64,000 nucleotides of DNA from Aquimarina sp. ERC-38 (GTDB lineage: Bacteria > Bacteroidota > Bacteroidia > Flavobacteriales > Flavobacteriaceae): assembly GCF_026222555.1 (NCBI RefSeq), contig NZ_CP098511.1, positions 3,577,501-3,641,500 on the forward strand, read 5' to 3'. This document shows positions 44,556-53,257 of this stretch, in pieces; the stretch's first letter is position 1, and each line of letters opens with the position of its first letter. A program made the translations under genes and the position numbers. Under the pieces are notes generated by a model. The model searched no databases. It had not been told where the DNA came from and saw nothing but the letters and a program-made list of their open reading frames with translations.

Positions 44556-46382
44556 TTAGTTACCTCCTTTTTCCATTTTTGCTTTAAGATCTGCCAATGC
44601 GTCAATATCACCAAGGGTGGTTTTCTCTGCATTGCTAGCTGCAACTTTCTTAGCTGCCTGCTTTACAATCTTAGCTTCTTCTTCTTTGAATAATGCGGTG
44701 TGAGAAGCAACCACTCTTTTGAATTCTTTATTAAATTCAATGATTTGAAATTCTGCTTCTTCTCCTTTTGCTAACTTTTTCCCATCCTCTTTTTCAAGGT
44801 GTCTAGATGGTACAAAGGCAACAATATCTTCATTAAATTCAATAGTTGCGCCTTTATCAACAATATCAGCAATAGTTGCAGTATGTTTAGTTCCTACGGC
44901 AAAGTCTTTCTCATATTTATCCCAAGGATTATCCTCGGTTTGTTTATGACCCAGACTTAGCTTACGACCATCCACATCTAATTCAAGAACCACTACTTCT
45001 AACTTGTCTCCTACGTTAGTAAAGTCAGACGGGTGCTTGACCTTTTTAGTCCAGGATAAATCAGAAATATAGATAAGCCCGTCGATACCTTCTTCTAGTT
45101 CTACAAACACTCCAAAATTGGTAAAGTTTCTTACAATTCCGGTATGTCTTGAACCTACAGGGTATTTAGAAGTAATATCCGTCCATGGGTCCGGAGTTAA
45201 TTGCTTCACACCCAGTGACATTTTTCTTTCTTCACGATCAAGGGTTAAGATAACCGCATCTACTTCATCTCCTACGCTTACAAAATCCTGAGCCGATCTT
45301 AAATGTGTCGACCATGACATTTCAGAAACGTGGATTAAACCTTCTACGCCTTCTTCTACTTCGATAAAAGCACCATAGTCAGCAATAACTACTACTTTAC
45401 CTTTAACCTTATCTCCAACCTTAACTTCTTTGCTAAGCGCTTCCCACGGATGTGGTTTTAATTGTTTAAGACCTAATTGGATACGTGTTTTAGCCTCGTC
45501 AAAGTCTAAAATTACCACGTTTAATTTCTGATCTAATTCTACAATCTCATTAGGATGGTTAATTCTTGACCAGGAAAGATCCGTGATGTGAATTAATCCG
45601 TCTACACCTCCTAAATCTACGAATACCCCGTAAGAAGTAACATTTTTTACGGTACCTTCCAGAACCTGACCTTTTTCTAACTGGCCAATGATCTCTTTCT
45701 TTTGTTCTTCGATATCCGCTTCAATCAATGCTTTATGCGATACTACTACGTTTTTAAATTCATGGTTGATTTTCACCACTTTAAATTCCATAGTTTTACC
45801 TACATACGCATCATAATCCCGAATTGGTTTTACATCAATTTGAGACCCAGGTAAAAAGGCTTCGATACCAAAAACATCAACGATCATTCCTCCTTTTGTT
45901 CTACATTTTACAAAACCGTTTACGATCTCGCCAGTATCATGGGCGTTGTTTACACGCTCCCAGGCTTTAATCACTCGGGCTTTACGGTGGGATAAGATCA
46001 ATTGTCCGGTAGCATCTTCTCGTACATCAATTAATACCTCAACCTTATCACCTTCCTTTAAATCCGGATTGTACCGAAATTCATTTAAAGAAATAACACC
46101 TTCACTTTTTGCGTTGATGTCAATAATAGCATCACGATCCGTAATATTAATTACTTTTCCTTCTACTACTTCGTCATTTAACGTGTCCACAAAATTTTCA
46201 GCCACCAATTTTTCAAATTCTTCTAATTTTGAATCTGCAATCGGATCAATACCTTCTTCGTAATTGTGCCAGTTAAATTCCTCTAAAAATTGTTCCGGAT
46301 TTTTTTGTTGCTCGGACACTGCTTTTGGTGCCTCTTGTATTGCAACCTCCTGAACATCTGTGTTTTTTGTTTCTTCAGACAT
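44556..46382 (-). CDS. rpsA: 30S ribosomal protein S1
   Basis: 608 residues with six S1 OB-fold repeats, e.g. GEIVNGFVKCRTKGGMIVDVFGIEAFLPGSQID, LEGTVKNVTSYGVFVDLGGVDGLIHITDLSW, VKGKVVVIADYGAFIEVEEGVEGLIHVSEMSW and HTGIVRNFTNFGVFVELEEGIDGLIYISDLSW. Long acidic N-terminal extension (~50 residues) as is usual in Bacteroidota. It binds mRNA on the small subunit. Monocistronic, between a consensus promoter (46494-46524) and a strong terminator. Confidence 0.97.
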   Translation of the reverse strand: MSEETKNTDVQEVAIQEAPKAVSEQQKNPEQFLEEFNWHNYEEGIDPIADSKLEEFEKLVAENFVDTLNDEVVEGKVINITDRDAIIDINAKSEGVISLNEFRYNPDLKEGDKVEVLIDVREDATGQLILSHRKARVIKAWERVNNAHDTGEIVNGFVKCRTKGGMIVDVFGIEAFLPGSQIDVKPIRDYDAYVGKTMEFKVVKINHEFKNVVVSHKALIEADIEEQKKEIIGQLEKGQVLEGTVKNVTSYGVFVDLGGVDGLIHITDLSWSRINHPNEIVELDQKLNVVILDFDEAKTRIQLGLKQLKPHPWEALSKEVKVGDKVKGKVVVIADYGAFIEVEEGVEGLIHVSEMSWSTHLRSAQDFVSVGDEVDAVILTLDREERKMSLGVKQLTPDPWTDITSKYPVGSRHTGIVRNFTNFGVFVELEEGIDGLIYISDLSWTKKVKHPSDFTNVGDKLEVVVLELDVDGRKLSLGHKQTEDNPWDKYEKDFAVGTKHTATIADIVDKGATIEFNEDIVAFVPSRHLEKEDGKKLAKGEEAEFQIIEFNKEFKRVVASHTALFKEEEAKIVKQAAKKVAASNAEKTTLGDIDALADLKAKMEKGGN

Positions 46383-46493
46383 TGAAGATTAAATTTGTAT
46401 CCTGTATATTATTGAGAACTTATGTGAAAACTATACAGAAGTTATGATTAAAAATTTAATTCCTTTTTATTCTCCTATTCATCAAAAGGAGTG

Positions 46494-46524
46494 CAAAATT
46501 ACGATTTAATTTGATAATATACAA
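46494..46524 (-). promoter_or_regulatory. Consensus Bacteroidota promoter of rpsA
   Basis: Minus strand: TTG (46524-46522), 20-base spacer, TAATTTTG (46501-46494), exact TTG/TAnnTTTG consensus. It leaves a leader of about 105 bases before the rpsA ATG, long enough for S1 autoregulation, though no specific structure is claimed. Confidence 0.75.
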
Positions 46525-46649
46525 TTATTTGGTGATTGAGAATTATTATGATGTATGTAAAGAATATTTGGCAAATATGAACTTCACTTATTTATATATG
46601 AATGTGTTAGAAAAATATAATTTAAGATAAAATTTTGAATAGGTTAATC

Positions 46650-47690
46650 TTAACTTTTCTTATTGTTTGATTTGTTTTTAGCAATTTCAATAGCGCGATG
46701 CAACTTATTTTGTAAGATCTCTTTAGATGGTAAAAGCGTTAGATATTCGGCTATTCTTATGTTGCTTTTATCCAATTGTAATAATTCCACATGTTCTTCA
46801 TTTTTTCCGGTACAAAGAATCAAACCTATTGGGCTATTTTCACCTTCAACAATTTCATATTTTTCAAGATAGCGCAGGTATAGTTCCATCTGTCCTTTAA
46901 AAGAAGCTTCAAACTCCCCTATTTTTAAATCAATTGCTACTAAAGATTTTAACCTTCGATGATAAAACAAGAGATCAATGTAATAATCTCTACTATCTAT
47001 CATAATACGTTTTTGACGTGCCATAAAGGCAAAATCACTACCAAGTTCTATTATAAATCTCTGAAGCTCAATAAGAATAGAACTTTCCAAATCTTGTTCG
47101 GAATAAGAATCAGATAAGCCCAAAAAATCCAGAAAATACGGGTCTCTAAATACTAGATCGGGCGAAATATTTTGATCTTTATATAGTTTAGCCAAATCCT
47201 TTCTTATTGTTTCTTCAGGTTTTTTACTTATGGCAGTACGTTCATAAAGCATTGACTTAATTCTTTCACGAAACGTCCGTACACTCCATTTTTCATGAAT
47301 ACATAATTGTAAATAGAATTTACGTTTTAAAGGATCCTCCATAGGAATAAGGGCTAAAATATGAGTCCAACTCAATTGTCGTATCATTGGTACGACAATA
47401 TTTTCCTTTGGAAAGCATGAAGCAAACTGCATCATTCTACGCAAATTTTTCTCAGAAAAGGATTTGCCATATTCAGTTGTCAATTGTTTTGATAGTAATA
47501 GGACAATCTGTTTACCATAAGTGCCTCTTTCGTATTTTAAAACTTCTTTATTAATTTTTCTACCAATTTGCCAGTACATTAGACTCATTGTGGTATTAAC
47601 CGAAAGCGCAACTTGTTGTTTACTTTGCTCTATAAGTAGTTGAATTTCTTTGGCAATTTGATTTATATTACTTACTTTTTTATCTGTCAT
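46650..47690 (-). CDS. DUF1016 / YhcG-type PDDEXK nuclease domain protein
   Basis: 346 residues. The N-terminal DUF1016_N half is helical: SLMYWQIGRKINKEVLKYERGTYGKQIVLLLSKQLTTEYGKSFSEKNLRRMMQF. The C-terminal half is a PDDEXK-type domain: YYIDLLFYHRRLKSLVAIDLKIGEFEASFKGQMELYLRYLEKY, containing the D...D-x-K core, and PIGLILCTGKNEEHVEL. Often found beside restriction-modification genes or alone; presumed DNA nuclease or accessory. Here it stands alone between rpsA and a peptidase, with no methylase nearby. Confidence 0.85.
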   Translation of the reverse strand: MTDKKVSNINQIAKEIQLLIEQSKQQVALSVNTTMSLMYWQIGRKINKEVLKYERGTYGKQIVLLLSKQLTTEYGKSFSEKNLRRMMQFASCFPKENIVVPMIRQLSWTHILALIPMEDPLKRKFYLQLCIHEKWSVRTFRERIKSMLYERTAISKKPEETIRKDLAKLYKDQNISPDLVFRDPYFLDFLGLSDSYSEQDLESSILIELQRFIIELGSDFAFMARQKRIMIDSRDYYIDLLFYHRRLKSLVAIDLKIGEFEASFKGQMELYLRYLEKYEIVEGENSPIGLILCTGKNEEHVELLQLDKSNIRIAEYLTLLPSKEILQNKLHRAIEIAKNKSNNKKS

Positions 47691-47778
47691 AAGGTATTTC
47701 TCAAACGTATTAAAGGTTTCTACTTTTAGTTACACAAATATTTCGACATTTTGATCTTTTACTCCTGTGAATTTTTTG

Positions 47779-49179
47779 TCACTTCTTAAAACTACGAATC
47801 ACATATTCAATCGCTTTATCCTTGTTCGTAGTACTAAGTTCATTTTTTAAATTTTCCACAAATTTATATGGATCTTTAGGGTAGTTTAAATCTTTATGAA
47901 CTGGTATTCCGATTACTTCGTAGCTTATCCCTTCTTTATCTTTATAAACTTGATTGGATAACTCGAAATCCCATCTATTGGGTAGCTTCTTGGACAAAAT
48001 ATCCGAAAAAATACCTTCGGAAGGGGAACCTATTCTTTCTATATTCTCATACGCTTTGGATGCTAACAATAATACTTCAGAAGCACTAGCAGTCCAATAA
48101 CTTTGTAAAATATGAAGTTTACCCATGTAGGTTTTTGTCGCAGGTTTTAGTATATAATTATAACTATCCGCGTATTGATCTCCTACCCGATGTGTTTTTG
48201 TAAAAACTTCTTTTTCCTCGTTAATTAAGTAGCTTAAAGCTGTAAGTCCAACCATATCTACACCCCCTCCATTAAACCGAAGGTCAAGTATTAAATGCTC
48301 CGTAGTTTTTAAATCTTCAACTACTTTTTTCATAATCGAATTAATTCCATTTATTAGATCTTTTAAAGGGGTATTACTTTCTGACATTGCTTTTACGTAC
48401 AATTTTTTAGCTTCTTTAGCACTCATATCCGGGGTAATTCCGTAATCTGCAACGGTTTCCATACTATTAAGCTGTAAATACCCTACTTGATCATTAATTT
48501 TACCCCAAACAACTTTAGATAAATTAAAGGCTTTAGGATCTGTAACATAACGTTCTATTATTTGTTTACGTAGTCCATAAAAATCGGCATCATCCCTGGT
48601 ATCCCAATTGCCAAGTTTAGCCGCTTTACGCATCAATTTATCCGAAGCTTCAATGCTCACATGTCCGTCATTTAGTTCTTCTAGCATAGCATCACAAAGT
48701 ACTAGCAATTCTACATCGGTTGTATGTTGATCAATTTGTTTACGGTACTTCGTATTTAAGGCTTGCCAATCCACCTTTCTTTCCTTGAAATAAGCGTATT
48801 GGTTATTAAACGTATGCCATAAGAATTCAAAGTTTAAAATTGGATCACGTAGTTCCTTTTTTGACCACTTTTTATTGCATAATTCCGGAACCTGAGCAAT
48901 TCGATCAAACCAATATTTAGTTACTCCCTGCTCTATGATCAAAACATTGTCGTCTACTTTCATTTTGTCTTGAAGAAATGAAATAGGAAAGGTCTGATTA
49001 AAAACACATGCCTGATCGTTACTATCATAAAACTGTATATTTTCATTATCTATTTTAATAATCCAACCGTAACCCCTGGATTTCCAAAATCCCAGATAAT
49101 TATTATTGACCTGTGCATAGGTCGACGAAAAAACAAAAAAGATCAAACTTAAAACAAAAGAGGAAGGGAATAAATTCAT
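47779..49179 (-). CDS. Exported S41 family (tail-specific) peptidase
   Basis: 466 residues. Signal peptide 1-22 (FPSSFVLSLIFFVFSSTYAQ). A C-terminal S41 catalytic domain follows an N-terminal module of unknown type. LILDLRFNGGGVDMVGL and YWTASASEVLLLASKAYENIERIGSPSEG carry the family's substrate-binding and nucleophile (SxSE) regions. It acts in the periplasm or at the outer membrane. No PDZ domain is obvious. A family-2 repeat lies just upstream (49217-49382). Confidence 0.85.
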   Translation of the reverse strand: MNLFPSSFVLSLIFFVFSSTYAQVNNNYLGFWKSRGYGWIIKIDNENIQFYDSNDQACVFNQTFPISFLQDKMKVDDNVLIIEQGVTKYWFDRIAQVPELCNKKWSKKELRDPILNFEFLWHTFNNQYAYFKERKVDWQALNTKYRKQIDQHTTDVELLVLCDAMLEELNDGHVSIEASDKLMRKAAKLGNWDTRDDADFYGLRKQIIERYVTDPKAFNLSKVVWGKINDQVGYLQLNSMETVADYGITPDMSAKEAKKLYVKAMSESNTPLKDLINGINSIMKKVVEDLKTTEHLILDLRFNGGGVDMVGLTALSYLINEEKEVFTKTHRVGDQYADSYNYILKPATKTYMGKLHILQSYWTASASEVLLLASKAYENIERIGSPSEGIFSDILSKKLPNRWDFELSNQVYKDKEGISYEVIGIPVHKDLNYPKDPYKFVENLKNELSTTNKDKAIEYVIRSFKK

Positions 49180-49216
49180 CCGCCCAATATAGCTGATCTT
49201 ATTTCAAATTACAACT

Positions 49217-49382
49217 GCTCTAGTTTAAACTAATTCATATCAATTAATCCCATCCCCAGACCTTCCCAAAGGGAAGGTAGCTAAAAGTCCTTTCCTTTGG
49301 AAAGGATTTAGGGTAGGATTAATAGCTATAAATAAAATAGTTGGGTCAATTCTAATACACCAATACTATTGTATATTAAAGC
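49217..49382. repeat. Repeat family 2, second copy
   Basis: 166 bases, closely matched to 32477-32653. The core from CCCATCCCCAG onward has only a few differences over ~65 bases, including both hairpins CCTTCCC-AAA-GGGAAGG and TCCTTTCC-TTT-GGAAAGGA. The only sizeable difference is a ~10-base gap near the left end. It lies just upstream of the S41 peptidase gene. Confidence 0.7.
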
Positions 49383-49430
49383 CATTACAATTGCTATACG
49401 ATTGAAAATTATATTTTAGAAGATGTTTTT

Positions 49431-50024
49431 TTAAGAACAACACTTAAATAAATACAAGTCTTTTGAGTTTTTATAAGCCTTTCGCATAATAATTATTACG
49501 CTTAACAAGAGCATCATCATAAAACTATAAAACACCGTGTCAGAAATATGTGTATGTACTATATTGTGAAATTTAATTGCTAATACATTTGTGTTATATG
49601 ATGTTTCTGTATTTTCAGCATATAAACTTCCAATAGTATATAAAAAGGTTGTAAAAAGCAGGTATAGAAAAATATAGAAGGAATAATGATTAATAACTGA
49701 AAAAAAAGCTAATTCCTTTCTTTGTAAAGACTTCAGATAAGAATTATCATATAAAGCTAAAACTAATCTTCCTGAATCTTCTGTATTGACTAATTTTAAT
49801 TTAAATAAGGGAACTATCTCTTGCGCTTTTTTTTCTGCTAAACGAATAAATAGAAATTTTTCTTTCACCGTAATTTTATCAATATCTAAAAAATTAAAAG
49901 ACAATGAATCATCATCTTTTGTTCCCAGATTTTTAGAAGTTGATGGATGTAGAAAAACCTTATTTTCTGAAATCGAAATTTCTTTGAATTTTGTGTGATG
50001 CACTTTAAATGACATCAAATTCAT
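49431..50024 (-). CDS. Hypothetical protein with two C-terminal membrane helices
   Basis: 197 residues, not recognised. The first ~110 residues are soluble and strand-rich (KVHHTKFKEISISENKVFLHPS, FLDIDKITVKEKFLFIRLAEKKAQEIVPLFKLKLV, GRLVLALYDNSYLKSL). Two hydrophobic helices follow (FYIFLYLLFTTFLYTIGSLYA and VFYSFMMMLLLSVIIIM). Single gene with its own consensus promoter. The soluble part could be a PH-like or LytTR-like sandwich, but this is a guess. Confidence 0.65.
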   Translation of the reverse strand: MNLMSFKVHHTKFKEISISENKVFLHPSTSKNLGTKDDDSLSFNFLDIDKITVKEKFLFIRLAEKKAQEIVPLFKLKLVNTEDSGRLVLALYDNSYLKSLQRKELAFFSVINHYSFYIFLYLLFTTFLYTIGSLYAENTETSYNTNVLAIKFHNIVHTHISDTVFYSFMMMLLLSVIIIMRKAYKNSKDLYLFKCCS

Positions 50025-50087
50025 AACTAATACTATTTGCTAAAGAAAGCACATTAAATTAAGTATCATCTGAAATGTTGTGAAATG

Positions 50088-50119
50088 CAAAGATAGAAAT
50101 TCTCCATAGAAATAACCAA
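50088..50119 (-). promoter_or_regulatory. Consensus promoter of the orphan membrane protein gene
   Basis: Minus strand: TTG (50119-50117), 21-base spacer, TATCTTTG (50095-50088), exact consensus. It leaves a leader of about 60 bases before the start at 50024. Confidence 0.65.
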
Positions 50120-50292
50120 AATTTCGGGAAATTATAGGTCAATTTTTTACGAATTCCTCAATTAACTTTTTGTTATATACTTGAATCATTGATAGCTGTA
50201 GTAGTTATAATTAACTCACCTTCTATCTCCTAATATTCATTACCTTCAAACTTACCCTAGAATAAATAATCCAAAAATTTTCATAATAACAA

Positions 50293-52332
50293 TTAATATT
50301 TAACAATTTCAAATTCACTTCGCCGGTTTAGCTGATGTTCTTTTTCACCGCAATCGTTACTATCACAATTTATTAAAGGTTGTGATTCACCATATCCGGC
50401 AAACTTCATTCTTCGCGCATTTACATAGCCTTCCAGGGCAAGGTAGTTACGCGTGGATTCTGCTCTTTTTTCAGATAATTCCTGATTATAATCTACCGTT
50501 CCCCTACTATCAGTATGAGATGCAATGGTGATGTAAACGGTATTGTATTTATCCAGTTTTTTTGCAAAATCATCCAGAACTTTTTTTGAATCAGCCCTAA
50601 TATTCCATTTATCATAGTCAAAATAAATAGGGGGTAATTCAAAGAATAACCTACCGTTTTTTTCTACCACCGGCGGACCTTCTACATCTTCCAGCAATTT
50701 CTTTTTTAAAGCTTCACCAGTTAATTTTGGCTTTTGATTACCTTCCGTAGCGGTAAGGAGCTGTCCGTTTGCCGTATTTAATTTAGTTGAATCCAAAATA
50801 GTCTTGTCTTCTTCTAAAAACAGCGTATAAGTTTGATTTTGTTTTTCTTTAACTACCAACTGTTTTTGCTTCTCAGAATAATTTTTAGCATTTCCGGACC
50901 ATTTATATTTACCAGGTAGTACTGTAATCTGCGTACTACCAGTCACCAAACTATCTTTTACTATACTTTCCTCCCCAATAATTAATTCGGTATATGCATT
51001 TTTAATGAGACTATCCGTAGCAAAATCTTTGATTTCTAAAGTAACCTGGTAAGGTTTTGGAAAAATCTCACCTACTTGTTCGAACTGATAGATATCATCG
51101 TTGTTTTTACTTTTTCGATTAGATGAAAAATAGCCCTTAGTAGCTTCATGATAGCTTATACCAAAATCATCATAACTGGAGTTAATAGGGGTACCTAGAT
51201 TTATGGGTTTTTGTAATTTTCCATCTTTAAATTCGGCGGCAAAATTATCCATCATTCCTAATCCTAAATGACCGTTTGATGCAAAAAACAAATGTCCTAT
51301 TTTACTAATAAATGGAAATTGTTCGCGATTCGAAGTGTTTATGGTTTCTCCCAGATTATGAGGCTCTCCGTAAGTACCATCTTCATTAATCTGTACTGCA
51401 TAGATATCGAAATCTCCGTATCCCCCGGGCCTATTAGAGCTAAAATACAATGTAGTTCCATCCGAACTAATGGCAGGATGTTCCGTAGAATATTGTAGAT
51501 CGTTAAAGGGTAAAGCTTCCGGTTTTTCCCAGTTACCATCCACTTTGAGAGACCGATACAGATGTACCGGGTTGTTGCCCAAAGAATCAAATTTCTTTTT
51601 TCCGTCTTTTTCGTAACTTTTAGAAAAATAAACGGCATTATTATTTAGGGCAAAACAAAAGGTACCTTCATGTAATGGCGTATTAATTTCATCAGAAATA
51701 GATTCGATGTCACTAACTACATTATTATCATCAATCTTTCCTTTTAAAATATTAAGGAAAGGTCGATGTGTCCACTTATAATTTTTTCCTAACAACTTCC
51801 CCATCGGGCGGTCACTAGTAAAGTAGAGTAAAGAATCCATTTTTACCGCACCAAATTCAGAATACTCCGTATTAAATCCTGCTTCTTCAATAACATAATC
51901 GTCATCTTTTAACTTAAAGGCTTCTATCTCTTCGATAGCTTCCATTTTTAAGAAATTAGTGACTCCGGAATTCTTTCTATAAGTAGCTAAGAAGTCTATG
52001 GCTTTTTCATATTTGCCTAAAGCCGACAAGACCTGGAACATCATAAAATTATACTGGTTGTCGTAACTTTTATCTTTTGCATAAAACTTACCAGCCGTTA
52101 GAATTTTAAGATACCGATATGCATTTTTAAACTGAAACGTATTGTAATAAGCCACTGAAATATTTTCAAGTATATGTTTCTCATATCCTTTTTGATTTAG
52201 TTCTTCTTCATAGGATAAAGCGGCATTTTTATAATCTCTAATTTCAAAAAACCGATCGGCTCTGCTTTTCTTTTGTGCTGTTAAATGGCTGGAAAAGGCT
52301 ATTATTGCTATAAATAGTAGTAATTTTTTCAT
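50293..52332 (-). CDS. OmpA-family protein with TPR and PD40/WD40-like repeats (T9SS-associated type)
   Basis: 679 residues. Signal peptide 1-19; N-terminal TPR-like helices (~25-130); PD40-type propeller strands at ~165-420 (YFTSDRPMGK, TLYFSSNRPGGYGDFDIYAVQ, GYFSSNRKSKNNDDIYQF); a beta-sandwich (~425-510); and a C-terminal OmpA domain from ~565 (IYFDYDKWNIRADSKKVLDDFAKK, ASHTDSRGTVDYNQELSEKRAESTRNYL, LNRRSEFEIV). The OmpA domain anchors it to peptidoglycan. Proteins of this layout accompany PorP/SprF-like proteins in many Flavobacteriia. It is 4 bases downstream of sprF-like. Confidence 0.88.
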   Translation of the reverse strand: MKKLLLFIAIIAFSSHLTAQKKSRADRFFEIRDYKNAALSYEEELNQKGYEKHILENISVAYYNTFQFKNAYRYLKILTAGKFYAKDKSYDNQYNFMMFQVLSALGKYEKAIDFLATYRKNSGVTNFLKMEAIEEIEAFKLKDDDYVIEEAGFNTEYSEFGAVKMDSLLYFTSDRPMGKLLGKNYKWTHRPFLNILKGKIDDNNVVSDIESISDEINTPLHEGTFCFALNNNAVYFSKSYEKDGKKKFDSLGNNPVHLYRSLKVDGNWEKPEALPFNDLQYSTEHPAISSDGTTLYFSSNRPGGYGDFDIYAVQINEDGTYGEPHNLGETINTSNREQFPFISKIGHLFFASNGHLGLGMMDNFAAEFKDGKLQKPINLGTPINSSYDDFGISYHEATKGYFSSNRKSKNNDDIYQFEQVGEIFPKPYQVTLEIKDFATDSLIKNAYTELIIGEESIVKDSLVTGSTQITVLPGKYKWSGNAKNYSEKQKQLVVKEKQNQTYTLFLEEDKTILDSTKLNTANGQLLTATEGNQKPKLTGEALKKKLLEDVEGPPVVEKNGRLFFELPPIYFDYDKWNIRADSKKVLDDFAKKLDKYNTVYITIASHTDSRGTVDYNQELSEKRAESTRNYLALEGYVNARRMKFAGYGESQPLINCDSNDCGEKEHQLNRRSEFEIVKY

Positions 52333-52336
52333 AGTA

Positions 52337-53254
52337 CTAGTAGAATCTAGGTGAAGTAAACGTTTTGCTAAAACTCAATAAATCAAAATTATAGAGTAAT
52401 ATAATTTCATGGCTTCCGTTGTTATAACCACTTAAATCACTGGTGCTAAAATCATAGGAATAGCCTAGCTTTAAATTTGGGGTTACTGAAAAACCTGCCA
52501 GGGCAATAAAAGCATCCTGATACCGGTACGAAACTCCAAGTTCAAAACGATTAAACAACAAAGAATTTAAAGAGACATCAAAGGTCAGCGGAGAGTCTAA
52601 AACTTGTTTAATAACCGTAGAGGGTTTTAGTTTTACATCACTACTCACATCAAAGATATAACCACTAATCGCATAGAGATGCGTTTTTGATTGTGCAACT
52701 CCAATTTCTCCTAACTCCGCATCATTCGGTAATAAATTAGGAGATGAAACTCCAGCATAGAAATTATTAGCAAACAAGAATAATCCGGCACCTAAGGTCA
52801 TATTAAGTTGGGAGGCGTTGTCTGCAAAGGCAGGATCATCACTTACATTAGAATCCAAAGCATTTACCTGAAGACTATTTAAACCAAGCTTAAGACCGTA
52901 GGATAATCTGAACTTTTCAGAAAGTCGTGTGATATACGCAACATCTGCATTTACAAAATCATTCTTCACATTGATAGCATCCCCTATATTGTCATTTACA
53001 TAGTTGACACTTACTTCTATCTTTTCATTTAAAGGAATGTTGGCAAAAACATTCGCCGTTTGCGGGGATCCCGGTATGGAAGTCCACTGTTTGCGATACA
53101 ATAATCCGGTAGAAATCATTCCGGTTTGATTAGTTACATATCCGGGATTAACCGTACTCATATTGTACATATACTGGGAATATTGAGGCTCTTGTTGTCC
53201 GTAAGTAAAGACGGAAAAAAGCATGGCTATTCCTAAAATTAGTAGTGTTCTCAT
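52337..53254 (-). CDS. Type IX secretion system membrane protein PorP/SprF family
   Basis: 305 residues, outer-membrane barrel with a signal peptide (1-19). MLFSVFTYGQQEPQYSQYMYNMSTVNPGYVTNQTGMISTGLLYRKQWTSIPGSPQTANVFANIP is the standard PorP/SprF opening. Strands such as NFYAGVSSPNLLPND and FELGVSYRYQDAFIALAGF follow. In Flavobacterium the SprF-type protein is needed for delivery of its neighbouring type B cargo, so this one likely serves the 937-residue protein encoded 3 bases upstream. Confidence 0.92.
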   Translation of the reverse strand: MRTLLILGIAMLFSVFTYGQQEPQYSQYMYNMSTVNPGYVTNQTGMISTGLLYRKQWTSIPGSPQTANVFANIPLNEKIEVSVNYVNDNIGDAINVKNDFVNADVAYITRLSEKFRLSYGLKLGLNSLQVNALDSNVSDDPAFADNASQLNMTLGAGLFLFANNFYAGVSSPNLLPNDAELGEIGVAQSKTHLYAISGYIFDVSSDVKLKPSTVIKQVLDSPLTFDVSLNSLLFNRFELGVSYRYQDAFIALAGFSVTPNLKLGYSYDFSTSDLSGYNNGSHEIILLYNFDLLSFSKTFTSPRFY

Positions 53255-53257
53255 AGG

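Noticed and set aside
45946..46263. 105-codon plus-strand ORF inside rpsA
   Set aside because: Shadow of a highly conserved gene; no plausible domain.
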